Position numbers and translations under genes: made by a program. From positions 372,001 to 436,000 of the forward strand of contig NZ_JAUHTR010000001.1 in NCBI RefSeq assembly GCF_030418125.1: a DNA stretch of 64,000 bases, given 5' to 3'. Source of the stretch: Fictibacillus fluitans (GTDB lineage: Bacteria > Bacillota > Bacilli > Bacillales > Fictibacillaceae). A model generated the notes under the pieces. It was not told the DNA's origin. It saw nothing but the letters and a program-made list of their open reading frames with translations, and ran no database searches. Shown here piece by piece: positions 33,868 to 43,676 of this stretch. Numbering within the stretch: the first letter of the stretch is position 1; the number at the start of each line of letters is the position of its first letter.

Positions 33868-35757
33868 TTATTGCTGAACGGGTTTTTTCCAGAAACCGAC
33901 GAGCAGTGCTGTAACGAGAGCACCGATCAGGATTGCCAGCCCATAAAGGAACGGATTTCCTTCTACAAATGGAACAACAAAGATTCCGCCGTGAGGCGCC
34001 CTGAGACCGATGCCAAACAGCAGCGTAAGCGCTCCTGCTGTTGCGGATCCAATTACCGCTGAAGGAATCACGCGTCCCGGGTCAGCTGCCGCAAACGGGA
34101 TGGCACCCTCGGTGATGAAGGAAAGACCCATGACATAGCAGGTTTTTCCTGCTTCACGCTCTTGCTTGGTAAATTTATTTCTGAAGATGGACGTTGCAAT
34201 GGCAAGTCCGAGCGGCGGTACCATTCCACCTGCCATAACCGCTGCATGCGGTGCAAAGTTACCCGCATCAATCATTGCGATACCAAATGTGAACGCCGCT
34301 TTATTGATGGGGCCACCCATATCAATGGCCATCATTCCGCCAAGCAGAAGACCAACCAGAATGGCGTTCCCTTTGCCCAATCCCTGGAGCCAGGAAGAAA
34401 GAGCTTCATTCAATGCCTGGACAGGATCATTAATAACAAAGAGCATGATCAAACCGGTAATCAATATACCAAACACCGGGTAGAGCAATACGGGTTTAAT
34501 GCCTTCCAGGGATTGAGGAAGCCTGGAAAACAGTTTTTTCAGCCCAAGAACAATGTAACCGGCAAGAAATCCGGCGATCAGGCCTCCGAGGAATCCACTG
34601 TTTCCTGTAGATGCCAGGAATCCTCCAACCATACCTGGAGCAAATCCGGGACTGTCCGCGATACTTCGGGCAATAAAGCCGGCAAGCACTGCAACCATTA
34701 AAGCAAACGCTGTTTTTCCTCCGATGGCATCAAGCGCAGCAGCAAATTGATTATAGGAAGGATCTTTCGGATCGGCTGCATGTATACCAAACATGAAGGA
34801 AATCGCAATTAATATCCCGCCTCCCACGACAAAAGGAAGCATATTGGAAACACCGTTCATCAAATGGCGGTAAAATGCCGATTGACGCTTTGGTTTTTCT
34901 CCGCCTTCAGATTCTTGCGGCCTGCTGCCTGCCGAATAAACGGTTCCCCTTTTTTCTGCTGCATCATTCAGAAGCTTTTGCGGGTTTCGGATGGCCTGGG
35001 CCACCGGAACCTGAATGAGCGTTTTTCCCTGAAAACGGTCCATCTCCACCTGCTTGTCCGCAGCGACAATAATAGCTGTCGCTTTTTCAATATCAGAGGA
35101 GGTTAAACGGTTTTTCACACCGCTTGAGCCGTTGGTTTCCACTTTCAGCTTCAATCCAAGCTCATTCGCTTTGGCTTTTAAAGAGTCAGCAGCCATATAG
35201 GTGTGGGCGATACCGGTAGGACAAGCAGTAACAGCGAGTACATACGTTTCATCCTCAGCGGTTTCTACAAATTGCTCTTCCGTTTCCTCTTCTGCTGCTT
35301 CAGCGGCTTGTTTTTCATTAATCAAGGTAATAACTTCATCTTCTGTTTCCGCTTTCAGCAAACCTTCACGAAAAGTCATATCCATTAAATAAGACGACAG
35401 CTTGGATAACGTCTCAAGGTGTTCATTGTTGGCGCCTTCACTAGCTGCAATCATGAAAAACAGGTGGGACGGCATGCCATCAAGAGCATCATAATCCACT
35501 CCCTCCAAACTGCGGCCAAACGCAATGGAAGGGGTTTTTACAGCAGCCGTTTTGGCATGAGGAATGGCAATTCCTTCACCGATTCCTGTTGTGCTTTGTG
35601 ATTCTCTTGCCAGAATCGCTTCACGATAAACATTTTTATCATTCAGCTTTCCGGCTTCATCCAATTTATTGACAAGCTCATCAATCACATTCGGCTTATC
35701 CGTTGAAACCAGATTAAGCTTTATCGTTTCTTTCGTAATCAGTTCTGTAATCTTCAT
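33868..35757 (-). CDS. fruA: PTS fructose-specific EIIABC
   Basis: 629 residues, imports fructose as fructose-1-phosphate. Domain order A-B-C: EIIA phospho-His in AIPHAKT near residue 67; an Ala/Glu-rich linker near 150-170; EIIB phospho-Cys in VTACPTGIAHTYMAA near 179; then a multi-TM EIIC from about 285 on (VVGGGILIAISFMFGIHA). Last gene of fruR-fruK-fruA, its start overlapping fruK by four bases. Confidence 0.96.
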   Translation of the reverse strand: MKITELITKETIKLNLVSTDKPNVIDELVNKLDEAGKLNDKNVYREAILARESQSTTGIGEGIAIPHAKTAAVKTPSIAFGRSLEGVDYDALDGMPSHLFFMIAASEGANNEHLETLSKLSSYLMDMTFREGLLKAETEDEVITLINEKQAAEAAEEETEEQFVETAEDETYVLAVTACPTGIAHTYMAADSLKAKANELGLKLKVETNGSSGVKNRLTSSDIEKATAIIVAADKQVEMDRFQGKTLIQVPVAQAIRNPQKLLNDAAEKRGTVYSAGSRPQESEGGEKPKRQSAFYRHLMNGVSNMLPFVVGGGILIAISFMFGIHAADPKDPSYNQFAAALDAIGGKTAFALMVAVLAGFIARSIADSPGFAPGMVGGFLASTGNSGFLGGLIAGFLAGYIVLGLKKLFSRLPQSLEGIKPVLLYPVFGILITGLIMLFVINDPVQALNEALSSWLQGLGKGNAILVGLLLGGMMAIDMGGPINKAAFTFGIAMIDAGNFAPHAAVMAGGMVPPLGLAIATSIFRNKFTKQEREAGKTCYVMGLSFITEGAIPFAAADPGRVIPSAVIGSATAGALTLLFGIGLRAPHGGIFVVPFVEGNPFLYGLAILIGALVTALLVGFWKKPVQQ

Positions 35758-36683
35758 TCTTGTTCCCCCTCTATCAGGTTTACGGTTACTTCCGGAAGAT
35801 AGCGGTCAATATCCTTTACCGTACAGAAACCTGTGGAAAAGGCAGAAGCGCTTCCTGCTGTAACCCCATATTTAAATGCCTCAAGCACATTTTTATGTCC
35901 GGTGTAATGAGCAAGAAATCCGGCAACTACTGAATCGCCTGCTCCAACGGAGTTTTTCAAAATCCCCTGTGGCACATTGGCAAAAAGAGCAAGGTCTTTG
36001 CTGACAAATACTGCCCCGTCACCGGCCATGGATACAAGCACATGCTGCGCACCTTGGGCTACAAGCTGTTTTCCATATGCGGCGGCCTCCTGTGGGCCAT
36101 GGATGGCGGCGCCTACAAGATCACTTAGCTCGTGGTGATTTGGTTTAATTAAAAATGGCTGATGAGCCAGGGCTTCCTGTAAAGGCTTTCCTTTTGAGTC
36201 AAGTATGGCCTGTGCTCCCTTTTCCCGAATGGAGGTAATTAGTTGACCATAAAAATCTTTTGGTAAACTGGAAGGCAGACTGCCCGCCAGCACAACAAAA
36301 TCAGTGGGTTCGAGATTCGCCAGCAATTGTTCTTCAAGCTGTTCCAATGCAGATGCGGGAATGGAAGGAGAGATTCCATTGATCTCTGTTTCTTTTCCGG
36401 TATTCAATTTAATATTGATTCTGGTGTTTTCTTCGACCCTGATAAACCGGGTGCCAATCTCGGCATTCTTTAATGAAGTTTCAACAAAGTCACCGGTAAA
36501 ACCGCCGACAAATCCGGTAGCGATGCTCTCCACACCGAGGTTTTTCAATACTTTAGAAACGTTGATTCCTTTTCCCCCTGCCACTATGGATTGTTCATTG
36601 ACAAGGTTGATATCGCCTTCCATCAGACCATCTGTTTTTACGAAATAGTCTATGGAAGGATTTAATGTTACTGTATATATCAT
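35754..36683 (-). CDS. fruK: 1-phosphofructokinase
   Basis: 309 residues, PfkB-family kinase converting fructose-1-phosphate to fructose-1,6-bisphosphate. IYTVTLNPSIDYFV at the start, GGKGINVSKVLKNLG near 37, and the catalytic anion-hole motif NSVGAGDSVVAGFLAHY near 245. It overlaps both neighbours by four bases, so the operon is tightly coupled. Confidence 0.96.
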   Translation of the reverse strand: MIYTVTLNPSIDYFVKTDGLMEGDINLVNEQSIVAGGKGINVSKVLKNLGVESIATGFVGGFTGDFVETSLKNAEIGTRFIRVEENTRINIKLNTGKETEINGISPSIPASALEQLEEQLLANLEPTDFVVLAGSLPSSLPKDFYGQLITSIREKGAQAILDSKGKPLQEALAHQPFLIKPNHHELSDLVGAAIHGPQEAAAYGKQLVAQGAQHVLVSMAGDGAVFVSKDLALFANVPQGILKNSVGAGDSVVAGFLAHYTGHKNVLEAFKYGVTAGSASAFSTGFCTVKDIDRYLPEVTVNLIEGEQE

Positions 36684-37432
36684 TTTTCCACCGCCTTAAC
36701 CAAGGTCTTCTTTTCAAATGGTGCAAGCTGTACTTTTTGGCTGTTAACCGTAATAATAAATGCTTCTTCAAGCAGAGCGACTTTGGAAAAACTGGATTTT
36801 CCAAACTTCGACGGATCTGCGAGGATATATCTTTCCTGAGAAAGTTCAAGCACCTTTTGCTTTAAAATGGATTCTTCAGGATCCGGGGTAGTATATCCCC
36901 AGTCTTCATGAATCCCGTTTATACCGATAAAACATTTATCAAACCGGTAATTTTCCAGGCTTTTTATGGCTCCGCTGCCGATCATGGCACCTGTCTTTGG
37001 CTTAATGAGACCGCCGACAAGATACGTGGGAATCCCCTTTTCCACGAGCGGCTCCACAAGATGAATCCCGTTCGTCACAACGATCAGGTTTTCCAGATTC
37101 AAATGCGGAATCATCTGCATCGCAGTTGTTCCGGCATCCAGATAAATGCATTCATGCTCCTGAACCAAAGAAGCGGCATATTCGCCTATCTTCTGTTTTT
37201 CCTCCACGTTTCTGGAGGTTTTCTCGGCAAGGGAAGGTTCTTCCGCTTTGTCCTCGATCCTCGATGCCCCGCCATGTATTCGTTTTAGTCTTTTAGCTTT
37301 TTCAAGTCTGTCCAAATCTCTGCGTATAGTTGATTCCGAAGAACCAGTTTCCTGAACAAGTTCTTCGAGGGTCACTACTTTTTGGTTATCGATCAACGAT
37401 AAAATAATTTCCTGGCGCTGTGAAAACAGCAT
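36680..37432 (-). CDS. fruR: DeoR-family transcriptional repressor of the fructose operon
   Basis: 250 residues from the Met at 37432 (MLFSQRQEIILSLIDNQ). N-terminal helix-turn-helix LEELVQETGSSESTIRRDLDRLEKAKRLKRIHGGA, the DeoR signature. C-terminal sugar-phosphate-sensing domain with YLDAGTTAMQMIPHL and LVGGLIKPKTGAMIG. It probably represses the operon until fructose-1-phosphate binds. First gene of the operon; the start at 37486 would lie in the promoter. Confidence 0.93.
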   Translation of the reverse strand: MLFSQRQEIILSLIDNQKVVTLEELVQETGSSESTIRRDLDRLEKAKRLKRIHGGASRIEDKAEEPSLAEKTSRNVEEKQKIGEYAASLVQEHECIYLDAGTTAMQMIPHLNLENLIVVTNGIHLVEPLVEKGIPTYLVGGLIKPKTGAMIGSGAIKSLENYRFDKCFIGINGIHEDWGYTTPDPEESILKQKVLELSQERYILADPSKFGKSSFSKVALLEEAFIITVNSQKVQLAPFEKKTLVKAVEK

Positions 37433-37457
37433 TATACCCCTCCTTGCTGCTGTTTTT

Positions 37458-37545
37458 ATTATAAAGTAAGCCTTTTCAAAAATCAATCAAAAACTTTCAA
37501 AAACAATCAATTTCAATCATCAATTGTAATTTTCAGTCATAATCG
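37458..37545 (-). promoter_or_regulatory. fru promoter with repeated operator-like boxes
   Basis: On the minus strand TTGATT (37481-37486), 17 bases, TATAAT (37458-37463). The -35 region and upstream hold several TTGATT/TTGAAA repeats (plus-strand AATCAATCAA, TTTCAA, CAATCAATTTCAATC), likely FruR operators. Confidence 0.65.
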
Positions 37546-37576
37546 TTCATTTGAGTGAGCGTTTTTGAAAAAAAAT

Positions 37577-37606
37577 AAAAAGCAGCCAGAGAAACCTGGC
37601 TGCTTT
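37577..37606. terminator. Terminator after trhO
   Basis: AAAAGCAGCCAG pairs with CTGGCTGCTTTT, 12-bp perfect stem. Confidence 0.88.
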
Positions 37607-37619
37607 TGGCTGATTTTAA

Positions 37620-38558
37620 TTATTGTGCTTTTGTTTCATTCATTTCATTTTCAATCTCATATCGGTTTTTCGGATGCTTGCGGCATTCGTCCGAACATGA
37701 GCGTTTATATTTAACTTCACATTCCTCACAGCAAACGTGCTGACGGTTGCAATCCGGATTTGCGCAGTTTACATAACGATCTTCAGTTTTACCGCAATAA
37801 TAGCACTTGGCAATAACCACATCTTCTTCAGTGCGGTTGACAGGAACTGCGATTCTTTCGTCAAAGACGTACATTTTGCCATCCCAGTACCGTCCTTTTG
37901 TTTCCTCGTCCTTGCCATAGGTTGTAATTCCGCCATGAAGCTGGTAAACGTCCTTGAAGCCTTCTTTAAGAAGGTATCCTGAAAACTTTTCGCAACGGAT
38001 TCCCCCGGTGCAGTAGGTAAGGACTTTTTTATCTTTGAACTGATCAAGGTTTTCTTTCACCCATTCCGGAAACTCACGGGACGCTTTTACATTCGGGCGA
38101 ATCGCATTCCGGAAATGGCCGATTTCATATTCATAATCATTTCTTCCGTCAACAATGACAACATCGTCCCTCTGGATCATTTCCAGCCATTCTTTTGGGC
38201 TCAATCGTTTGCCGGTAACCTCGTTCGGATCCACGTCATCTTCAAAGCGCCATGTAACAAGCTCATTTTTTGGACGAACGAACATTTTTTTGAAGGCGTG
38301 CTCTTCTACTTCATCAATCTTAAAAACGATATCTTCAAAACGGGGGTCGCTCTTCAAATCACGCATATATTGCTCGGTTTGTTCAACCGTGCCGGAAATT
38401 GTCCCGTTAATGCCTTCAGGGGCTACAATAATACGGCCCAGTACGCCGAGTTCCTTGCAATACTTTAAATGTTTTCTTGCAAAGTATTCATGCTCCTCGA
38501 CTGGCACATACTTATAATACAATAAAATTCGATAAGGCTTTTGCATTTCGTTTGTCAT
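37620..38558 (-). CDS. trhO: tRNA uridine-34 hydroxylase, rhodanese family
   Basis: 312 residues. A TrhO/YbfQ-type enzyme that makes 5-hydroxyuridine at tRNA position 34. A ferredoxin-like N-domain ([22 protein letters not shown]) is followed by a rhodanese domain with [18 protein letters not shown] and the active Cys in [18 protein letters not shown] near 183. A Cys-rich tail ([19 protein letters not shown]) probably binds zinc. The ATG at 38558 is preferred over the GTG four codons upstream. Confidence 0.93.
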   Translation of the reverse strand: MTNEMQKPYRILLYYKYVPVEEHEYFARKHLKYCKELGVLGRIIVAPEGINGTISGTVEQTEQYMRDLKSDPRFEDIVFKIDEVEEHAFKKMFVRPKNELVTWRFEDDVDPNEVTGKRLSPKEWLEMIQRDDVVIVDGRNDYEYEIGHFRNAIRPNVKASREFPEWVKENLDQFKDKKVLTYCTGGIRCEKFSGYLLKEGFKDVYQLHGGITTYGKDEETKGRYWDGKMYVFDERIAVPVNRTEEDVVIAKCYYCGKTEDRYVNCANPDCNRQHVCCEECEVKYKRSCSDECRKHPKNRYEIENEMNETKAQ

Positions 38559-38612
38559 ATTAATCACCAACCTGCAACGTTGAATTTTGTTTTTGAAATG
38601 CGTTTTTACATA

Positions 38613-38640
38613 TAAAAAACCACCGGATTTCCCCCGTGGT
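38613..38640 (-). terminator. Terminator of tRNA-Arg
   Basis: ACCAC-GGG pairs with CC-GTGGT, followed by TTTTTT on the minus strand. Confidence 0.75.
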
Positions 38641-38655
38641 ATTTATAACTTTAAT

Positions 38656-38730
38656 TGGCGCGCCCACCAGGATTCGAACCCAGAATACGAGAGCCGAAAT
38701 CTCGTGTGATATCCATTTCACTATAGGCGC
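38656..38730 (-). tRNA. tRNA-Arg (anticodon UCG)
   Basis: On the minus strand the acceptor GCGCCTA pairs with TGGGCGC. The anticodon stem CGAGA/TCTCG has loop TTTCGGC with anticodon TCG. The T-arm is CTGGG-TTCGAAT-CCTGG and the encoded CCA is present. An isolated tRNA gene with its own terminator. Confidence 0.93.
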
Positions 38731-38831
38731 TTAACTGACTGTTTTGGTCACCGTCACGAGATATATCATAATCAATTTTCAGGAATAATACAAGCCTTTT
38801 TGGGAAAATAAATTTATTTTTTATTTAAGAC

Positions 38832-39215
38832 TTAATTTTCCAGCGATTTTCGGTTGATATATCCTTCTTCTACGCCATGATAATGAGTGATGGCCGGTTC
38901 TCCCTGTCTCCAGCAGAGCAAGACTTCCTCGTTTCCGATCATACCCGGAAAATCGATAAGCCCTGCATGAATATCTTTTAGTTCCGCCCCAAAGGAATGA
39001 ATATTATGGATATAGCTCTGTGCCTCCATTTCCATAAAATCCAGCTTGCTTTCAAGGACAAAAAAATCCTCATCCGGCGGATTGTCCGACAACCGGAGCT
39101 TTTCTAATTGATCATAAAATTTCACAAAAGAAAGCTGAAGATGCTGAAGGGCTTCTAGTTCACGTGTGATAACCGGCAAAAGCTGGTTTGCTTCTTCAAC
39201 AGTAAAATATTTCAT
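38832..39215 (-). CDS. DUF2203 family protein
   Basis: 127 residues from the Met at 39215, chosen for AGAGGAGTCAATAGC just upstream. The DUF2203 pattern is clear: KYFTVEEANQLLPVITRELEAL at the start, LKDIHAGLIDFPGMI near 85 and VLLCWRQGEPAITHYHGVEEGY near 103. Function unknown; some members have been proposed to bind metal through the His residues. Confidence 0.85.
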   Translation of the reverse strand: MKYFTVEEANQLLPVITRELEALQHLQLSFVKFYDQLEKLRLSDNPPDEDFFVLESKLDFMEMEAQSYIHNIHSFGAELKDIHAGLIDFPGMIGNEEVLLCWRQGEPAITHYHGVEEGYINRKSLEN

Positions 39216-39312
39216 GCTATTGACTCCTCTAGTGTTTAATACAATTCTATTATAACAACACTTTGGACGAATAGCATTAATAAAGTACCGGGTATAAAAA
39301 CTCAAGCTTAAA

Positions 39313-39594
39313 TTAGACGGTTGCCGTCTGCTTTTTTGGCTGCTTCAGGTCCAGATAAAAATTTCTTACCTTCTCATCTTCAAGAAGTTCCGGGAAGTCC
39401 CTTCGGTATTCGGAGCTGATTAAAAGGTAAGCTGCCAATGCCCCGGAATTTTTCGTCATGAGACGGCGAAGAGTCAGCCACTTTTCCTGTTTTGTTTTTA
39501 GATGGAATTTTGTAACAAACAGCATCATTCTATCATCCGCACTGAAGTTGTTATGGTTTCCGCTATAGAGTGTAAGACTAGTAATTCCTTTCAT
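39313..39594 (-). CDS. Small conserved-looking protein, unknown
   Basis: 93 residues, basic, with HLKTKQEKWLTLRRLMTKNSGALAAYLLISSEYRRDFPELLEDEKVRNFYLDL as a helical core. No signal or TM segment. It stands alone upstream of the amidase in the opposite direction. No family recognised. Confidence 0.6.
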   Translation of the reverse strand: MKGITSLTLYSGNHNNFSADDRMMLFVTKFHLKTKQEKWLTLRRLMTKNSGALAAYLLISSEYRRDFPELLEDEKVRNFYLDLKQPKKQTATV

Positions 39595-39807
39595 TCTCCA
39601 TCACCATCCCCTTCAAGGTCTTTTTACCATTATTATTCAATGTTTTTAGAAATATACTTCCCCCTGCTAAATAAATCTATTACTACTAGTAAACTTATTT
39701 TTAATTACTAGACTGTTCAGTTTGCGATTTGAACGATTTTTTGCTTTAATTGAATTATCAAAAAATGGGAAATATTGATAAAATTAAAGGAAAAGCGGGG
39801 AATAAGC

Positions 39808-41274
39808 ATGTCAGTCACAAAATTCAATACGTTTCAATTAGAAGAGGCAACCATCTCATACATACAGGACGCGTTGGAAAAAGAAGAAATCACATCGCTA
39901 AAGCTCGTGACCCTGTACATCGAAAGAATTTCGAAATATAACCACAACGGCCCAAAACTTAATGCAGTTATAGAAATCAACCCTGATGCCGTCAACATTG
40001 CAGAAGCGCTCGATGAAGAAAGAAGGCACAAAGGAGCAAGAGGCCCCCTGCACGGGATTCCGGTTTTGATCAAAGATAATATTAATACCGGTGATGCCAT
40101 GCACACGAGTGCCGGTTCTCTTGCTCTGAGTGAATCCTACGCCGACCAGGATGCCTATATCGTAACCAAATTAAGAGAAGCGGGCGCCATTATCCTCGGA
40201 AAGACCAACCTGACGGAATGGGCAAATTTCATGACAGAAAACATGCCGAATGGATTTAGTTCGCGAGGCGGCCAGGTTCTGAACCCATATGGCCCAGGGA
40301 AGTTTGATGTCAGCGGTTCAAGCTCAGGATCAGGATCGGCAGTGGCCGGAAATTTTGCAGCAGCTGCGATAGGAACCGAAACATCCGGATCGATCACAAG
40401 TCCTGCCGCCGCCAACAGCCTTGTCGGGATTAAACCGACAGTTGGCCTGGTTTCAAGGTTTGGCATTATTCCGATTTCTGTCAGTCAGGATACCGCAGGA
40501 CCGATGACTCGTACGGTAGCTGATGCTGCCATACTTCTTGGAGCATTGACCGGACTAGATCATAATGATGCCGCTACGGCAAAGGCTGCCCATTCAGGGA
40601 AAACCGACTATACCGTCTATCTGAGGGAACACGCTTTAAACGGTGCACGGATCGGTATTTCATATGAATATTCCATCCGTGAACTTTCTCCTTCCCAGAA
40701 GGATTTATTTGATCAAGCCATTGCAGCAATGAAGGAAAAAGGAGCGGAAATGGTCTTTCTGAATTCAGCGACCCCACTGGAACAGGAGGATGGAGGTTTC
40801 GATGTTTTGCTTTATGAATTTAAGTCGGGAGTCAATTCCTATTTGAAACGGCACACCAGGCTTCCATCGATCACCTCACTTGAAGATGTGATTGAGTATA
40901 ATTCAAAACACCCTGGAGAATGCCTGAAATACGGGCAGGTTCTTTTGGAGCAAAGTGAAAACACATCCGGGACACTTACCGAATCCTCCTATTTAAACAG
41001 CCGTCTGAACGACCTCCAAAAAACCAGGGAAGATGGAATCGACAAAACTCTTAAGGAATTTCAGCTGGATGCCATTTTATATCCGACAGATGCAGGGTAC
41101 GGATTTCCCGCAAAAGCAGGGTATCCTTCAATAAGTGTTCCCGCAGGCTATGATGAGGAAGGCAAACCCTTTGGCATCCTTTTAACAGCAGGTGCTTTTT
41201 CAGAGCCGAAGCTGATCGCACTCGCCTACTCCTTCGAACAGGCAACAAAGCACCGCGTACCCCCAAAACTATAA
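39808..41274 (+). CDS. Amidase signature family enzyme
   Basis: 488 residues from the Met at 39808. The catalytic Ser-Ser-Lys layout is complete: Lys in GIPVLIKDNINTG near residue 83, the Ser-rich loop VSGSSSGSGSAVAGNFAAAAIGTETSGSI near 168-200. Related to GatA but longer at the C-terminus and not next to gatB/gatC, so it probably hydrolyses a small amide or peptide amide rather than acting on tRNA. No signal peptide. Confidence 0.9.
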   Translation: MSVTKFNTFQLEEATISYIQDALEKEEITSLKLVTLYIERISKYNHNGPKLNAVIEINPDAVNIAEALDEERRHKGARGPLHGIPVLIKDNINTGDAMHTSAGSLALSESYADQDAYIVTKLREAGAIILGKTNLTEWANFMTENMPNGFSSRGGQVLNPYGPGKFDVSGSSSGSGSAVAGNFAAAAIGTETSGSITSPAAANSLVGIKPTVGLVSRFGIIPISVSQDTAGPMTRTVADAAILLGALTGLDHNDAATAKAAHSGKTDYTVYLREHALNGARIGISYEYSIRELSPSQKDLFDQAIAAMKEKGAEMVFLNSATPLEQEDGGFDVLLYEFKSGVNSYLKRHTRLPSITSLEDVIEYNSKHPGECLKYGQVLLEQSENTSGTLTESSYLNSRLNDLQKTREDGIDKTLKEFQLDAILYPTDAGYGFPAKAGYPSISVPAGYDEEGKPFGILLTAGAFSEPKLIALAYSFEQATKHRVPPKL

Positions 41275-41284
41275 GACTGCAAGA

Positions 41285-41313
41285 AAACCGGCTCCCAAAA
41301 TGGAAGCCGGTTT
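41285..41313. terminator. Bidirectional terminator
   Basis: AAACCGGCT pairs with AGCCGGTTT, between convergent amidase and threonine aldolase genes. Confidence 0.8.
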
Positions 41314-41320
41314 CTATATA

Positions 41321-42361
41321 TTAATGCAAGATAACCTTTAATGAAATAATCCCCGAGATACTGCTGAGCGCTTTATCAATATCTCCTGGTGTTACATCGT
41401 AATGAGTGGTAAATCGTATGGTTTGGGGCCCAAAAGCAACCGCAAGAATGCCTTGCTCCTTGAGCAGCTGCAAAAATTGGCCGGCGGAAAATCCGGTTTG
41501 CCCGATATGAACCAGCACAATATTGGTATCCACCTGATTTTCGATGGAAAGTGCCGGAATATCCCTTAATCCGTTTGCCAGCTTGCGTGCTTTTTCATGA
41601 TCCTCATGCAGCCGCTCTGTCATCTCAGTAAGTGCAATCTGCCCCGGTGCGGCGAGCACACCTCCCTGGCGAAGTCCTCCGCCAAGTCGTTTTCTCCACT
41701 TTCTTGCTTTCCGGATAAAATCCTCCGAACCTGCAATCAGCGAACCAACCGGTGCTCCAAGCCCTTTGGAAAGACAAATTTGGACGGTATCACAATAAGA
41801 AGCGTAGTCTTTCACACTCATTTCACTGCCTGCCGCTGCATTAAAAAGCCGGGCGCCATCCAAGTGAACAGGAATCGAGGCTGCGGAACAAATCTTGTAA
41901 ATGTCTTTCATATCACGCAGGGGAACGATTGCTCCTCCTGCCCTGTTATGTGTATTTTCTAAACAAACAAGGCTTGTATCAGGGTGGTGGATATCATCAC
42001 TCCGAATCGCAATTTTTACATCCTCCGCCTGCATGGAGCCGCTGATTCCCTTAACCAGGCGGGGTTGAACGCCTGCAAAAGCCGATATAGCGGCTCCTTC
42101 ATACATGAAGATGTGTGAATCACTTTCCATAATAACTTCACTGCCAGGCGCCGTATGAGTTAAGACTGCAATCTGGTTTCCTTGCGTTCCGCTCGTGACA
42201 AACAGCGCACTTTCCTTTCCGAGCATGTCAGCGGCGGTTTCTTCCAGGCGATTAATGGCTGGATCTTCTCCATAGACATCATCCCCCACCTCCGCTTCAT
42301 ACATGGCCTTTCGCATACGCTCTGTCGGCTTTGTCACTGTATCACTTCTAAGATCGATCAT
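41321..42361 (-). CDS. ltaE: Low-specificity L-threonine aldolase
   Basis: 346 residues. PLP enzyme cleaving threonine or allo-threonine to glycine and acetaldehyde. IDLRSDTVTKPTERMRKAMYEAEVGDDVYGEDP at the N-terminus is diagnostic. The PLP lysine is in ICLSKGLGAPVGSLIAG near residue 199. ENTHNRAGG and IPVHLDGARLFNAA complete the active site. Stands alone. Confidence 0.95.
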   Translation of the reverse strand: MIDLRSDTVTKPTERMRKAMYEAEVGDDVYGEDPAINRLEETAADMLGKESALFVTSGTQGNQIAVLTHTAPGSEVIMESDSHIFMYEGAAISAFAGVQPRLVKGISGSMQAEDVKIAIRSDDIHHPDTSLVCLENTHNRAGGAIVPLRDMKDIYKICSAASIPVHLDGARLFNAAAGSEMSVKDYASYCDTVQICLSKGLGAPVGSLIAGSEDFIRKARKWRKRLGGGLRQGGVLAAPGQIALTEMTERLHEDHEKARKLANGLRDIPALSIENQVDTNIVLVHIGQTGFSAGQFLQLLKEQGILAVAFGPQTIRFTTHYDVTPGDIDKALSSISGIISLKVILH

Positions 42362-42420
42362 TGCTCTATATCCCTCCGGGTGTGTTTTTTATTTATCGTA
42401 CCATAATTGCTTTTTAAAAA

Positions 42421-42448
42421 AAGAAAAAACTCCGGCAGCCCGGAGTTC
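42421..42448 (-). terminator. Terminator after the haloperoxidase-fold gene
   Basis: AACTCCGG pairs with CCGGAGTT around GCTG or CAGC, with T residues on the minus strand. Confidence 0.8.
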
Positions 42449-42456
42449 GTTTACGC

Positions 42457-43236
42457 TTAAAGCCGAATGACCGGCTTCTTCTTTGGTTGCAACCCAGCGG
42501 TAAGATCCGTTTTTCTTTGGTTCTTTTGAACATCACCTTCCACCCGCTGATAGCGGAGAGAGGCTACAGCCATGTCACCCACCTGCCTTCCCAATTTCAT
42601 CCCTTCCTCAACATCCGCCTTATAGTGAAGCCCTGCCAAAAACAGAGTTAACGAAATCTCCTCTGCCAGCATTTTAAGTTTTCGGTTCTCATGGGGAAAG
42701 AAGTAAGACAGGATCGTGTGAGCACAGCCGGCAGAAGATGCCTGTTCACATACAAACGAAGGAGAGGACATGAATGTCAGGACCGGTTCCAGGGAAGTAT
42801 CCAGCTGATGGGGACGCGGAACGTCATGTGATTTTTTAACATGGTGAACGACAGCTGCTGTATCCGACAGCGCCATGTTCAAAGCTGCCCTGACTCTGGC
42901 AGACAGTAAAGAAGACAAGGCATAAGACGAAATCAAATTCTCGGTAATCCGAGACCAATAGTGTGACAGATGCTCACCGTGAAATTTAATCTTCCCTAGC
43001 TGGTCTGGAGTCAAATTCCGTACTGCTGCACGTACTTGTCTCAGCTCATTTCCTTTAAAATCAATAGAAGAAGGGTTCCTCAGCTGCCAGATCACCACGT
43101 TTCCTTTTCTGTCGGTATATTCTCCTCTTCTGTTTCGTTTAAGGAAAAAAGTCGGCCAATTGATTTCCCGGCCGCCATCTTGACTCCCGCTGCATTCAAA
43201 TGAACTCCAGGCAGGATATCTCCGGTTTTTTCTCAT
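42457..43236 (-). CDS. Vanadium-haloperoxidase/PAP2-fold protein, divergent
   Basis: 259 residues. The middle and C-terminal parts look like the acid-phosphatase/haloperoxidase fold: KKSHDVPRPHQLD (K-x6-RP-like), SAGCAHTILSYFFPHENRKLKMLAEEISLTLFLAGLHYKADVEEGMKLGRQVGDM. The usual PSGH is replaced by SSAGCAH and the SR of the third motif is absent, though GLHY-x3-VEEG is kept. It may therefore be catalytically altered. Such genes are common in Bacillus near spore-coat functions. No signal peptide. Confidence 0.65.
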   Translation of the reverse strand: MRKNRRYPAWSSFECSGSQDGGREINWPTFFLKRNRRGEYTDRKGNVVIWQLRNPSSIDFKGNELRQVRAAVRNLTPDQLGKIKFHGEHLSHYWSRITENLISSYALSSLLSARVRAALNMALSDTAAVVHHVKKSHDVPRPHQLDTSLEPVLTFMSSPSFVCEQASSAGCAHTILSYFFPHENRKLKMLAEEISLTLFLAGLHYKADVEEGMKLGRQVGDMAVASLRYQRVEGDVQKNQRKTDLTAGLQPKKKPVIRL

Positions 43237-43394
43237 CGTACTCCCCCATGCATTCCGTTTTATTTTAAAGAATGATTCATTTTACTTTATGGACGCCGAC
43301 GAGAAAACTTTCATACATTTTTCAGCGGGCATACACCTTTTCTTTTTTGCCAATTGTCTTCATAATAAAAGAGACTACATATCCTGGAGGTTAA

Positions 43395-43673
43395 ATGATG
43401 AATTATTATGCTGTCCGTTTACCAGTACTAGATGAAGAGAAAAGCAAGGTTCACCGTCAGGAGCATCTAAGCTATCTAGAAGACCTTGCTGAAAAGGGAA
43501 ATATTTTTACATACGGAAGATTTACTGACGGAACGGGAGGCCTTGTGATTTACAAGGCTGCCAATCTCGAAGAAGCAACTTCACTGGCCGAAAATGATCC
43601 GTACGTTGTGACCGGTGCAAGAGAATGCGTAATTAACGAGTGGGCCATGAACACTGAGGTGCTTTTGAAGTAA
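43395..43673 (+). CDS. YciI-like protein
   Basis: 92 residues. YCII fold of the ferredoxin-like type: YYAVRLPVLDEEKSKVHRQEHLSYLEDLAEKGNIFTYGRFTDGTGGLVIYKA, then EATSLAENDPYVVTGARECVINEWAM. The conserved His (HLSYL) and Asp of the family are present. Thought to be small catalytic or binding proteins; role unknown. GGAGG lies just before the tandem ATGs. Confidence 0.85.
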   Translation: MMNYYAVRLPVLDEEKSKVHRQEHLSYLEDLAEKGNIFTYGRFTDGTGGLVIYKAANLEEATSLAENDPYVVTGARECVINEWAMNTEVLLK

Positions 43674-43676
43674 CAA

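Noticed and set aside
34162-34701. 179-residue antisense frame in fruA
   Set aside because: Opposite strand of a complete PTS gene, with Cys/His-rich translation typical of shadow frames.
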